Of a stretch of 64,000 nt of DNA, positions 8,654-18,100 are shown piece by piece. A program made the translations under genes and the position numbers. A model generated the notes under the pieces. It worked only from the letters and a program-made list of their open reading frames with translations, ran no database searches and had not been told where the DNA came from. Position 1 is the first letter of the stretch, and each line of letters opens with the position of its first letter. Source of the stretch: Thalassotalea agarivorans (GTDB lineage: Bacteria; Pseudomonadota; Gammaproteobacteria; Enterobacterales; Alteromonadaceae); assembly GCF_030295955.1 (NCBI RefSeq), contig NZ_AP027363.1:1240001-1304000 (forward strand), in the 5' to 3' direction.

Positions 8654-11254
8654 ATGTATAATCAAAGCAAAATCGCTAAGTCTGTGCGCTTAGCTATGAT
8701 GTTTGGTGCTGCGGCACTAACAACTTCTACTTTTGCTGCTGAAGAAGCTGCTACAGAAGCTTCAGCTGAAGAAGAAGTAGAAAAAATCCAAGTTACGGGT
8801 TCTCGTATCAAGCGTACTGATATGGAAGGCGCACTTCCAGTTACTGTAATCGATCGTGCTCAAATCGAATTATCAGGTGAAACTTCAGTTGCTGACTTAC
8901 TACGTAACACTACGTTTAACAGTGCTGGTTCTTTCCGTCCTCAGTCTGGTTCATCAGCTCAAGGTGTATCTCAAATCAACTTACGTGGTATCGGTGCTGA
9001 CCGTACTCTAGTTCTTTTAGATGGCCGTCGTCTTGCTAAGTCGCCTTCAACTGGTGGTACACAAGATTTAAGTACTATCCCTATGGCTGCTGTTGAGCGT
9101 GTTGAAATCTTAACTGACGGTGCTTCAGCTGTTTACGGTTCTGACGCAATCGGTGGTGTTGTTAACATCATCACTCGTAAAGACTACGAAGGTGTTGAAG
9201 TTAAATTCGGTCAAGGTCAAATCGAGCACGAAGGTGGTGACCGTGAAGAAGGTTCAGTAGTATTCGGTACTAACTCTGACACTACTTCAGTATTAGCGGG
9301 TGTTTCTTGGAACAAACGTGACATCATTTTCCAACGTGACTTCCCATGGTATGAGCCAGGTGCATCTGTATTCGGTAACTCTTTCACTGATACAAACGCA
9401 TTCAACTGGACAGCTTTACCAGGTGGTTGTACTGATAACGAAGCTTTCTACCTAATCCCTAACTCAACGGGTATCCCTAACTCAGCTGGCGTTGCAGAGC
9501 GTTGTGCATACAACTTCTCTTTAGTTGCTGCTGATGAAGCGTCTACAGGTAACCTTTCGTTATTCGCTAACGTAAATCACCAAATCAATGACGAGTGGGA
9601 AATGTTTGTTAACTCAAGCTACTCAAGCTCTTCATCTTTCGGTCGTTATGCACCAGTTCCAGATTCAAACTACTACACTGGTAACGCTCTAGCTGCTGAC
9701 AGCCCGAACAACCCAACTAACCCAGCAAGCGCTATGTATGACCCAGCGTTTGGTGATAACCGTGAAGTTTACTGGTGGCACCGTTTCGATGCTCTAGGTA
9801 ATCGTGATAGCAACATCGATGCTGAAGTAAAAGACATCGTAATGGGTTTCACTGGTGAAATCGTTGCTGACCAATACTTAGACTTCGGTATCCGTCGCAC
9901 TAAGTCAAAAACTTATGACATCGGTAAGAACTTCTTAGTTCGTACTACTGCTGAAGCATACATCGCTGACGGTACTTACGATCTACAAAACCCAAGTGCT
10001 AACCCAGATGACGTATTGAACGCAATGAAAGCGACTATTTCTCGTATTTCTGAGTTCAACCAAGACGAAATCTATGCTTCATACTCACTACCATTATTCG
10101 AAATGGCTGGTGGCGACGCACAATTAGTAATTGGTGCTGAGTACCGTACTGAAGAATACACTGACCAATACGATTCACTTTCAGAAGCGGGTCAAATCGG
10201 TGGTTCAGCAGGTAACTCTGCTGGTGGTGACCGTACTGCAAAAGCTGCATACTTCGAAACTCTATTCCCAGTAATGGATAGCTTAGAAGTTTCTGTTAAA
10301 GGTCGTTACGATAGCTACTCAGACGCTGGTTCTGACTTCTCACCACAAGTAGGTGTTAAGTGGGCTGCAATTGAAGACGTATTAACTATCCGTGCTTCAT
10401 ACGGTCAAGGTTTCCGTGCTCCTGGTTTAGATATCTTAACTCAAAAAGATTCTTTCTCAGCTGACTCTGTAAATGACCCTGCTACTTGTTTAGCTCAAGG
10501 TCAACCAGAGAACTGTTCTGTACAAATCAACGGTACTCGTACTGCTAACCCTAACCTAGAGTCAGAGACATCATCTCAATACTCTTTAGGTGTTGTATAC
10601 GCTCCGTTAGATTGGTTCAACATCTCAGTTGATACTTACAGCATCTCAATCGATAACCGTATCAACTTCTTCGACGCGAACGAACTAGTTCGTCGTGAGC
10701 AAGCAGGTGACCCAATCCCATCTGGTCTTGGTGTAACTCGTGACCCAGCTACTGGTGCAATCACTAACATCACTCAAGGTTACGGTAACGAAGGTACATT
10801 AGATACTTCAGGTATGGACATCAACGCACAGTTCTACTTCGAAGACCTATTCGGTGGTGACTTACGTTCTAACTTCCAAATGTCAAACACGTTCGATTAC
10901 AGTGTTGACGGTGGTCGTAGCTTCGTTAAAGACCCTGATTTACCACGTTCACGTATCACTATCTCTAACTCATACACAATCAGTGACTTTGAGTTTGCAT
11001 GGAACATCAACTACGTACACAGTGTAGCTGAAGGTTATGCAGATGGTACTCACTACGGTAAGATCCCATCATGGACTACACATGACATCCAAGCTACATA
11101 CAACGCTATGTGGGATGGTAAGATCACTGTAGGTATGCAAAACGTTGGCGGTAACGAGCCACCACTATACGAATATGACGGTCGTCCATACAACTTTAAC
11201 CTATACAACGGTTACGGTCGTATCACTTACTTCCGTTACACTCAATCTTTCTAA
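8654..11254 (+). CDS. TonB-dependent outer-membrane receptor
   Basis: Ligand-gated outer-membrane transporter powered by TonB-ExbBD. The start chosen is the ATG at 8654, five bases after AGGGAG; an upstream in-frame GTG at 8636 lacks such a site. The 866-residue precursor has a signal peptide (to about residue 28, ending STFA), a TonB-box/plug entry with EKIQVTGSRIKR, the plug motif VLLDGRRL, the AVERVEILTDGASAVYGSDAIGG region cut across residues 140-170, and a beta-barrel ending in aromatic QSF. Codons are strongly biased (GGT, CGT, AAC, TTC), unlike the neighbours, suggesting very high expression. The ligand is unknown. Confidence 0.93.
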   Translation: MYNQSKIAKSVRLAMMFGAAALTTSTFAAEEAATEASAEEEVEKIQVTGSRIKRTDMEGALPVTVIDRAQIELSGETSVADLLRNTTFNSAGSFRPQSGSSAQGVSQINLRGIGADRTLVLLDGRRLAKSPSTGGTQDLSTIPMAAVERVEILTDGASAVYGSDAIGGVVNIITRKDYEGVEVKFGQGQIEHEGGDREEGSVVFGTNSDTTSVLAGVSWNKRDIIFQRDFPWYEPGASVFGNSFTDTNAFNWTALPGGCTDNEAFYLIPNSTGIPNSAGVAERCAYNFSLVAADEASTGNLSLFANVNHQINDEWEMFVNSSYSSSSSFGRYAPVPDSNYYTGNALAADSPNNPTNPASAMYDPAFGDNREVYWWHRFDALGNRDSNIDAEVKDIVMGFTGEIVADQYLDFGIRRTKSKTYDIGKNFLVRTTAEAYIADGTYDLQNPSANPDDVLNAMKATISRISEFNQDEIYASYSLPLFEMAGGDAQLVIGAEYRTEEYTDQYDSLSEAGQIGGSAGNSAGGDRTAKAAYFETLFPVMDSLEVSVKGRYDSYSDAGSDFSPQVGVKWAAIEDVLTIRASYGQGFRAPGLDILTQKDSFSADSVNDPATCLAQGQPENCSVQINGTRTANPNLESETSSQYSLGVVYAPLDWFNISVDTYSISIDNRINFFDANELVRREQAGDPIPSGLGVTRDPATGAITNITQGYGNEGTLDTSGMDINAQFYFEDLFGGDLRSNFQMSNTFDYSVDGGRSFVKDPDLPRSRITISNSYTISDFEFAWNINYVHSVAEGYADGTHYGKIPSWTTHDIQATYNAMWDGKITVGMQNVGGNEPPLYEYDGRPYNFNLYNGYGRITYFRYTQSF

Positions 11255-11272
11255 GATTAATATAGTGTGAGA

Positions 11273-11300
11273 AAAAGCGAACCTTAGGGTTCGCTTTTTT
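11273..11300 (+). terminator. Rho-independent terminator of the TonB receptor gene
   Basis: An 11-bp stem (11273-11283 with 11288-11298) with a TTAG loop is followed by a T tract. It lies 18 bp past the receptor stop. Confidence 0.9.
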
Positions 11301-11321
11301 ATTTCCTTTGATTTATAACAT

Positions 11322-11416
11322 AGTCTTCAACCTTAAGAAGAGTCTTCAGCTTAGATAAGAGTCTTCAACTTAAAAAAGAGTCTTCAACGATATAGATAGT
11401 CCTTCGCTAGTATTAA
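11322..11416. repeat. Five degenerate tandem copies of a 19-bp unit
   Basis: Units start at 11322, 11341, 11360, 11379 and 11398, an exact 19-bp period. The first four share the core AGTCTTCA(A/G)C; the fifth is degraded (AGTCCTTCG). The array lies between the receptor terminator and the methyltransferase gene and is non-coding. Confidence 0.85.
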
Positions 11417-11479
11417 ATTTCTGTTAGTACAGAGAATTTTTAGCGCTATCTGTAAACATTACAAAGAGCACAATGTCGT

Positions 11480-12424
11480 ATGCACAATGCAAACAACAAT
11501 CCATGGGACAGCTTTTGGCAAAATGCAGGCAGTTTGGGTACGTTTGGCAAAGAACAATCAACACTTGGACTTCCAACTGCGTTAGTCGATATCTGGCTTA
11601 ACGCACTAAGTCATGTTTTTCCGACAAAAAACGCTGCAGATGTAGCCATTCTAGATATAGGTACAGGCAATGGCGTATTGCCTTTTTTGTGTGTGTCAAA
11701 GCTTGGTGCTTCGAATGTGAGTGCAATAGACCAAGCAAATATTTCTCCATTGGAGCAGGGCTTCAATGCAGAAATAACTAATGTATTAAAACAAATCGAT
11801 TTTTACCCTAATACGCCAGCTGAATCACTGCCGTTTGAGGATGCAAAATTTTCATTAGCTATTTCAAACTATGCAATTGAGTATAGCAATATGTCAGCAT
11901 CGCTTAAGGAAGTGCAAAGAGTATTAAAAGACAGTGGGCAATTCATCTGTATTACCCATGCAGCGTTGGCAGAAGTGACAGAGCATTCCTCTGCAGGCAT
12001 CGATGTTTACAAAGCAATGTTTAAGGCTACAAATGCCATAAATACTATGCGTGATGTAGCAGCACAAAAAAACTCGGCTGAGGCGCTAAAACCTCTCTTT
12101 CAAGCGTTAATGACGGTTAAAAACGAGTGTCAAACCCCACATCATCTCGATTGGTTTGAACAATATATTCAGCCTATCGCTCATACCTGTATGTTATTGA
12201 AAAATGGTCAGTATGAACAAGGCGCAATGCTAAATCACATAGCACAAATCGGCAATGACGCAGCTAATGGCTGTGAGCGCAGTAAACAACAAGTCGCCGC
12301 GGCAAGAACAGAAGAAGAGCTGGCGATGTTAATTAAAGAAAGTGGTCTAAAGCTGTTAGGGATAGACCCTGTAACTGCAGACGACAAATTACAGGGCTAT
12401 TTGGTGCGTGCAGAAAAAGTTTAA
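11480..12424 (+). CDS. SAM-dependent methyltransferase, class I fold
   Basis: A 314-residue protein with the SAM-binding motif I ILDIGTGNG at residues 57-65, an acidic motif II in SAIDQ (about residues 82-86) and SNYAIEY (about 133-139) in the motif IV region. This is the Methyltransf_11 type. The C-terminal half (about residues 170-314) is helical and not recognised. The substrate is unknown. The gene stands alone behind the 19-bp repeat array. Its stop codon shares three bases with the stop of the convergent amidohydrolase gene. Confidence 0.8.
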   Translation: MHNANNNPWDSFWQNAGSLGTFGKEQSTLGLPTALVDIWLNALSHVFPTKNAADVAILDIGTGNGVLPFLCVSKLGASNVSAIDQANISPLEQGFNAEITNVLKQIDFYPNTPAESLPFEDAKFSLAISNYAIEYSNMSASLKEVQRVLKDSGQFICITHAALAEVTEHSSAGIDVYKAMFKATNAINTMRDVAAQKNSAEALKPLFQALMTVKNECQTPHHLDWFEQYIQPIAHTCMLLKNGQYEQGAMLNHIAQIGNDAANGCERSKQQVAAARTEEELAMLIKESGLKLLGIDPVTADDKLQGYLVRAEKV

Positions 12425-14067
12425 GGTTTACGTTGAAAAACCTTCTTTCCATTGACCCAGGTAGCATGGATTTCATTTTTCCAAATGCTACTTGGTTCTT
12501 GTGTAAAAAGATCTTGCTCTAGCATAATAAAATCTGCTTTTTTACCCGGCGTTAAAGTGCCTATTAATGTATCTTGGTTTGCGGCATAAGCGGCATCTAC
12601 TGTAAAAGCCTTAAACGCCTCTTCCAACGTTAATCTTTCTTCACTTATCCAGCCTTGTTCAGGTTGATTGTCTCTGTCTTGGCGCGTTACGGCGGCATGT
12701 ATGCCATAAAAAGGATGTGGCGGCTCTACAGGAAAGTCACTGCCCGCGGCAATTCTAGCACCATTATTTAACAAGGTTCGCCATGCATAAGCACCTTTTA
12801 ATCTTTCTGCACCTAATCTGTCCAATGCCATGTTTTTATCGCTAGTAGCATGCGTTGGTTGAATAGAAGCAATCACATTAAGGGCATTGAAGCGTTTAAT
12901 TTCTTCTGGCCTAACGACTTGCGCATGTTCATTGCGATGTCGCAAGTGGGCAGAATTGGTAGCTTTGATTTGCTGCTCGAAGACATCGAGCACCAGAGTA
13001 TTGGCTTTATCGCCGATGGCGTGAATATTGACTTGGAATCCCGCTAACATAGCCGCCAATGCCATTTTATGGGTTGTTTGCGGCGATTGCAGCAAAAGAC
13101 CTGTCGTATCGTGTTGATCGCTATATGGGGCGTGTAAAGCCGCTCCTCGGCTTCCTAGAGCGCCATCGGCTTGTATTTTAATAGCCGCCAAGGTAAACAT
13201 ATCGTCTTTAGTATGAATTGGACCTTTTTCGACGATTTGTTGCCATTGTGGTTCGTTAACGTGCACCATGGCATATATTCTTATTGGCATTTTGCCATTT
13301 AGCTCGAGGAACTTGTACGCTTCCAGTTCTGCCTTTGATATACCTGCATCGTGGACACTGGTTAAGCCTACAGAGGCTAAACTCTGCATTGACTGTTGCA
13401 GAATATCGGCGATATCGGCAAGGTCCATTTTAGGTATGTATTGTTTGACCATATCCATGGCATTGTCTATCAGCACGCCGGTAGGCTCGCCATTTTTGTC
13501 TTTTATAATTTCGCCACCAGCGGGGCTAATTGTTGTTTTAGTAATACCAGCAATGCTTAGCGCCTTGCTGTTAGCCCATCCAGCGTGACCATCAACGCGT
13601 TCAAGCCATACTGGCGTATTGGGAAATTTTTCATCGAGCAAGGCTTTGCTTGGGAACTGTTTGCTTGGCCAAAGTACTTGATTCCAACCACGACCTTTTA
13701 CCCAAGCTGTATCGCTTTTTTCACTGGCAAACGCTGTTACGATGTCGACGGCTTCTTGTTCTGACTTAGCGCCCATTAAGTTCGCATATTGTAAAGACTC
13801 ACCATAACCTAGCACGTGGCCATGAGCATCTATAAGACCAGGTAGCATGGTTTGCCCTTTACCATCGATTTTTTCTATTGTTGTATCTTTAGGCAAAGCC
13901 TGATGCTTAAAATAAATTTGATCAATAGTATCGTCACTAAACTTTATCGCATGAAATTGGACTAGCTTTCCTTGCTCGAAGGTATAGCCATTAACGTTAT
14001 AGATTAGCGTTGTTTTTGCGTGGGCAAACGGTATGAAACACAGTAGCAGAAGAAGCTTTTTTATCAT
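12421..14067 (-). CDS. Exported amidohydrolase, YtcJ family
   Basis: Metal-dependent hydrolase of the amidohydrolase superfamily, 548 residues. A signal peptide covers about residues 1-17 (ending PFAHA). Family motifs include AHGHVLGYGES with HGH at 82-84, DGHAGWANS, QADGALGSRGA, NIHAIGD and AAGSDFPVEPP. These place it in the YtcJ/NfdA-like group, whose tested members hydrolyse N-formyl or amide bonds, but the substrate is not predictable. The signal peptide indicates periplasmic action. It converges tail to tail with the methyltransferase; the lnt stop lies 53 bp upstream of its ATG. Confidence 0.88.
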   Translation of the reverse strand: MIKKLLLLLCFIPFAHAKTTLIYNVNGYTFEQGKLVQFHAIKFSDDTIDQIYFKHQALPKDTTIEKIDGKGQTMLPGLIDAHGHVLGYGESLQYANLMGAKSEQEAVDIVTAFASEKSDTAWVKGRGWNQVLWPSKQFPSKALLDEKFPNTPVWLERVDGHAGWANSKALSIAGITKTTISPAGGEIIKDKNGEPTGVLIDNAMDMVKQYIPKMDLADIADILQQSMQSLASVGLTSVHDAGISKAELEAYKFLELNGKMPIRIYAMVHVNEPQWQQIVEKGPIHTKDDMFTLAAIKIQADGALGSRGAALHAPYSDQHDTTGLLLQSPQTTHKMALAAMLAGFQVNIHAIGDKANTLVLDVFEQQIKATNSAHLRHRNEHAQVVRPEEIKRFNALNVIASIQPTHATSDKNMALDRLGAERLKGAYAWRTLLNNGARIAAGSDFPVEPPHPFYGIHAAVTRQDRDNQPEQGWISEERLTLEEAFKAFTVDAAYAANQDTLIGTLTPGKKADFIMLEQDLFTQEPSSIWKNEIHATWVNGKKVFQRKP

Positions 14068-14120
14068 TGTTTATCGTCGTTTAAAGTGCATGTATAGTTT
14101 CACTATAAACGAGAGTAACG

Positions 14121-15662
14121 CTAATTGCTCTTTTTATTTCTTAGCCAAAGTACAAGAGAGAAAAGTGCTAACCAAAGAAGGTTCAGCCATTCACCGAAGC
14201 GACTGTATGGGGTTATACCGACAGATTTAGCAACATCTACTTTAAGCACCGCTTCTTCAAACTGAGGTGCAATGGCAAAAATTTCACCGTTGCTTTCGGC
14301 AACCGCTGTTAAACCGTTATTAGTGGCTCGCAGAACAGGTCGACCGAATTCAAGCGCACGCATTTGTGCGATTTCTAAATGCTGATCTGGACCATGAGAA
14401 GCGCCAAACCAGGCATCATTACTAACGGTTAAGATAAAATCTGTATCGCGTTGAAAGTTGGCAGCAAGTTGCTTTGGAAAGGCAATTTCAAAACAGATCA
14501 GCGATAGAAAATTTAACCCATTGGCGCTTAGGTTAGGCTGCACATAATCACCGCGCGTAAAAGAAGACATAGGTAAGTTGAAAAACGGTGCTAGTGGCCT
14601 GAGTAGATCTTCAAATGGTACAAATTCGCCAATTGGTAACAAATGATTCTTGTCGTATTTATTACTACTACCATAGTAATAACCGCTGTCGCTTTCTTGT
14701 TTACCCAGTACCAGCAAACGATTGAAGTATTCACGGGTTTCAAAATTGTAGTTAATGATACCTGTTATGATGGCTGCTTCATTTATAGATGCTGAGCTAT
14801 TGGCTAAATCTAAAAACTGTTGGCTACTTGCGCTACCCTCTAATGTCGCTAACGCAGATTCTGGCCAAATGGCGATATCAATAGGGTAGTGCTTTCGCGT
14901 AAGTTCTAAGTAACGCAGCATGGTGGGAATTTCCTGCGCTTTGTCCCATTTGATTTCTTGCTTGATATTTCCTTGCACCAAAGCGACTGATACGGTTTCA
15001 TCTGATTTTTTAATCGGCGTTAAATAGCTTAAAATAAGGGCTACAACAAATACCCCAGCCAAAACAGATACGTGCTGTTTAACCGACTCTTTTTTAACAA
15101 AAGCGACAATGGCAATACTGGCAATTAGCATCAGAGCAGTTATACCTGTTTCACCAATAAAAGGGGCGTAGTGCTTTAACGGGCTGTTAATTTGGCTATA
15201 TCCAAGCGACAACCAGGGAAAGCCAGTCAACAGATGTGCTCTTAGAAACTCAGCGCCATACCAAGTTACAGGTAAAAGCCAAAGATTGCTGCGCTTTTGC
15301 TTGGTTAATTTTGCAGATAGATAGGCTGCCAACATTGGGTATAAGGCAAGATAGGCACAAAGCAATAACATCAATAGCAAAGAAACTGCCAGTGGCATAC
15401 CGCCAAAGCGTTCAATGCTGACATGCACCCAACTGATGCCGGCAGTGAACCAGCCAAGACCAAAAAAGAAGCCGCTTCTTGCCGCTTCCTTTGTGGGTAA
15501 ATCTACTAAATGATATAGCCAGATGGGTAGCAATATCAGCGGCAGTATCCAAAGATTAAAAGGTGCGTAGGCAAATACCATTAACCAGCCACAAATTAAG
15601 CTGATCGTATTTACTTTTGAGAGTTTAATCTTGTTTAGAAAACTGCGAAATGATGTTGCCAT
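14121..15662 (-). CDS. lnt: Apolipoprotein N-acyltransferase Lnt
   Basis: Transfers the third acyl chain to the N-terminal cysteine of lipoproteins in the inner membrane. The 513 residues comprise N-terminal membrane helices (to about 200) and a periplasmic nitrilase-like domain. Its triad is visible as Glu in WPESA (about 268), Lys in the NKYDKNHLLPIGEF region (about 340) and Cys in LICFEIAF (about 389). A final membrane helix precedes the basic tail. It is the last gene of the miaB-ybeZ-ybeY-corC-lnt series, two bases after corC, the order seen in E. coli. Confidence 0.95.
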   Translation of the reverse strand: MATSFRSFLNKIKLSKVNTISLICGWLMVFAYAPFNLWILPLILLPIWLYHLVDLPTKEAARSGFFFGLGWFTAGISWVHVSIERFGGMPLAVSLLLMLLLCAYLALYPMLAAYLSAKLTKQKRSNLWLLPVTWYGAEFLRAHLLTGFPWLSLGYSQINSPLKHYAPFIGETGITALMLIASIAIVAFVKKESVKQHVSVLAGVFVVALILSYLTPIKKSDETVSVALVQGNIKQEIKWDKAQEIPTMLRYLELTRKHYPIDIAIWPESALATLEGSASSQQFLDLANSSASINEAAIITGIINYNFETREYFNRLLVLGKQESDSGYYYGSSNKYDKNHLLPIGEFVPFEDLLRPLAPFFNLPMSSFTRGDYVQPNLSANGLNFLSLICFEIAFPKQLAANFQRDTDFILTVSNDAWFGASHGPDQHLEIAQMRALEFGRPVLRATNNGLTAVAESNGEIFAIAPQFEEAVLKVDVAKSVGITPYSRFGEWLNLLWLALFSLVLWLRNKKSN

Positions 15663-15664
15663 AT

Positions 15665-16543
15665 TTAGTCGTTAGCTTTTCCTACAACTGTATAGTCTTT
15701 TGGTGTTGTTACTTGAAGGGTTTGAATGCGACGGCTATCGCTACCTGTCACCTTAAATTCAAAGCCATCTAATTCCAAACATTCACCTTTTTTAGGCAAG
15801 TGATTGAACTGGTGCAATACAATGCCACCAATAGTATCGGCACTTTCTTCATTAAAGCTAGTGGCGAAGTAGGCATTAAAGTCTTCTAATTCGGTTAATG
15901 CATTTACTTGATACACATTTGCCGCAAGATGTTTTATATCTTGCTCTAACTCATCATCGGTTTCATCTTCTATTTCACCGACAATAAGCTCTAGAATATC
16001 TTCAATGGTCACAAGACCAGACACTCCGCCGTATTCATCGACAACAACTGCCATGTGATAGCGTTGCTCTCGAAACTCCTTTAACAGAGGTTCTACTTTT
16101 TTACTTTCAGGAACGATTATAGCTGGGCGAATAACATCACTTATTTCACAAGGCTGTTGTGTTTGATTAAAACCATAAGCAAGTAAGTCTTTTGCTAGCA
16201 AGATGCCCTCGATATGGTCGACATCTTCATTAACAACAGGAAATCGTGAATGACCTGATTCTAGAATAACAGGTAAAATATCATCAAGCGTGGCGTTGAT
16301 ATCGATAGTTACCATTTGCGAACGAGGGATCATAATATCGCGCACGCGCATGTCGGTAACTTCTAACACCCCTTCAATCATTTGTTTGGTTTCAGGGTTG
16401 ATTAGATCTCGGTCTTCGGCATCGTTTAATACTTCGACCAATTCTTCTTTATTTTGCGGTTCTCCGGTGAAGGCGTGTACTACTTTTGACCAAAATCCTT
16501 TCGTTGAAGAACCGTTGCTAGAGTGAGGGTTGTCTTCGCTCAT
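15665..16543 (-). CDS. corC: CorC/YbeX, CBS-domain protein of the HlyC/CorC family
   Basis: Cytosolic protein with two CBS domains (about residues 66-190) and a C-terminal transporter-associated CorC_HlyC domain (about 205-285, ending RRIQTLQVT). At 292 residues it has E. coli YbeX length and lacks the membrane DUF21 domain of longer relatives. The family is linked to magnesium/cobalt efflux and, through its ybeY-ybeZ neighbours, to ribosome metabolism. It lies between ybeY and lnt in the conserved order. Confidence 0.93.
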   Translation of the reverse strand: MSEDNPHSSNGSSTKGFWSKVVHAFTGEPQNKEELVEVLNDAEDRDLINPETKQMIEGVLEVTDMRVRDIMIPRSQMVTIDINATLDDILPVILESGHSRFPVVNEDVDHIEGILLAKDLLAYGFNQTQQPCEISDVIRPAIIVPESKKVEPLLKEFREQRYHMAVVVDEYGGVSGLVTIEDILELIVGEIEDETDDELEQDIKHLAANVYQVNALTELEDFNAYFATSFNEESADTIGGIVLHQFNHLPKKGECLELDGFEFKVTGSDSRRIQTLQVTTPKDYTVVGKAND

Positions 16544-16566
16544 AGAGCTGTTTTTACGTCCAATTT

Positions 16567-17022
16567 TTAAAGTTGATAGGGGTTATTAAAGCCGAGTTTT
16601 GCAAGGATGTCTATCTCTAATGCTTCCATTTCTTCTGCTTCTGCGTCTTCGATATGATCAAAACCCAGTAAGTGCAGGCAACCATGTACAACCATGTGTG
16701 CCCAATGGGCATTAAGTGATTTGTTTTGCTGCTTTGCTTCTTGGCTGACAACGTCGGCACAAATAATAAGGTCGCCAAGTAGATCAAGTTCAATGCCGTC
16801 AGGCACCTCAAATGGGAACGAAAGTACGTTAGTTGGCTTGTCTTTACCACGGTATTGCGAATTTAACTGCTGACTTTCTGCCACATCGACAATGCGAATG
16901 GTCAGTTCAAAATCTTTGTTATAAGGAGCAAGAGCAGCCTTTGCCCACTGATTGAATGCGTCATCAGTCGGCAAAGTGTCATCATTTATCGCGCGCTGGA
17001 TATCAAGCGTGATAGTCGTCAT
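16567..17022 (-). CDS. ybeY: Endoribonuclease/rRNA maturation factor YbeY
   Basis: Metallo-endoribonuclease involved in 16S rRNA 3'-end processing and 70S quality control. The 151-residue protein carries the zinc motif [11 protein letters not shown] with ligands His113, His117 and His123. It overlaps the 3' end of ybeZ by 20 bases and precedes corC by 23, as in E. coli. Confidence 0.95.
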   Translation of the reverse strand: MTTITLDIQRAINDDTLPTDDAFNQWAKAALAPYNKDFELTIRIVDVAESQQLNSQYRGKDKPTNVLSFPFEVPDGIELDLLGDLIICADVVSQEAKQQNKSLNAHWAHMVVHGCLHLLGFDHIEDAEAEEMEALEIDILAKLGFNNPYQL

Positions 17023-18088
17023 TTTTATCAGCAGGTTTTTTATCGTCAGCTTCGGCTTGTGCTGCCGCCTTTGCTTTTGCTTTTTCTATTTTTAGTTTGT
17101 TGATACGTTGTTCATGTTTGTCATATGCATCAACGATACGCGCCACAACAGGGTGGCGCACCACATCTTTAGACATGAAAAAGTTAAAACTTATACCCGA
17201 AATATCTTCTAATACTTCTATTGCATGTCTTAACCCTGATTTTTGACCACGAGGTAAATCAACCTGTGTCACGTCACCGGTGATAACTGCTCTTGAGTTA
17301 AAGCCTATTCGGGTAAGAAACATTTTCATTTGTTCTACCGTGGTGTTTTGACTTTCATCAAGAATAATAAAGGCGTCGTTTAGCGTACGGCCACGCATGT
17401 AAGCAAGCGGTGCAATTTCTATAACGTTGCGCTCTATGAGCTTTTCAACTTTTTCAAAGCCAAGCATTTCAAATAAGGCGTCATAAAGAGGGCGCAGGTA
17501 AGGGTCTACTTTTTGTGACAAATCACCCGGCAAAAAGCCAAGTTTTTCGCCCGCTTCAACCGCAGGTCGTGTTAACAGGATACGGCGAACTTCTTGTCGC
17601 TCTAATGCGTCAACTGCACAGGCTACTGCCAAGTAGGTTTTACCTGTACCAGCAGGGCCAATACCAAAGCTAATGTCGTTGGTCAGTACATTTTGAACAT
17701 ACGCGTGTTGATTTTTATTGCGCGGTTTTACCACACCACGTTTGGTTTTAATGGTCACCATTTGCTCATAATCAACATCAACGCTTGTCGGCTCTTGTTC
17801 GAGCACGTTAGCTTCAAGAATTGCAAGATGGACCATATCGGCAGATATATCTTTTGATTTGCCGCGCACTGTCGCTGTTTCGACATAAAGATCTTTCAAC
17901 AACTTTTCAACGGCGAGTCGGTTGTTTTCTTGGCCAACGATTTTAAATTCGTTGCCACGATAACTCAGCTCAACGCCTAAACGTCGTTCAATAGACTTTA
18001 AATTATCATCCATCGGACCACACAGGTTAACTTGGCGGTCATTGTCAGCGGGCTCTAGTAAAAAAGTATGACTGTTTTCGGTTGTCAA
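17003..18088 (-). CDS. ybeZ: PhoH-like ATPase YbeZ
   Basis: PhoH-family P-loop ATPase, partner of YbeY in ribosome and RNA metabolism. Walker A is GPAGTGKT at residues 144-151 and Walker B is [11 protein letters not shown] (about 240-250). The 361 residues match the family. The C-terminal tail (about 330-361) is rich in Lys, Ala and Asp and is probably disordered. It overlaps ybeY by 20 bases and follows miaB by 12. Confidence 0.95.
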   Translation of the reverse strand: MTTENSHTFLLEPADNDRQVNLCGPMDDNLKSIERRLGVELSYRGNEFKIVGQENNRLAVEKLLKDLYVETATVRGKSKDISADMVHLAILEANVLEQEPTSVDVDYEQMVTIKTKRGVVKPRNKNQHAYVQNVLTNDISFGIGPAGTGKTYLAVACAVDALERQEVRRILLTRPAVEAGEKLGFLPGDLSQKVDPYLRPLYDALFEMLGFEKVEKLIERNVIEIAPLAYMRGRTLNDAFIILDESQNTTVEQMKMFLTRIGFNSRAVITGDVTQVDLPRGQKSGLRHAIEVLEDISGISFNFFMSKDVVRHPVVARIVDAYDKHEQRINKLKIEKAKAKAAAQAEADDKKPADKNDDYHA

Positions 18089-18100
18089 AAGAATATGTCC

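Noticed and set aside
11322-11416. CRISPR array.
   Set aside because: The period is 19 bp with no separate spacers, the units are degenerate and there are no cas genes.
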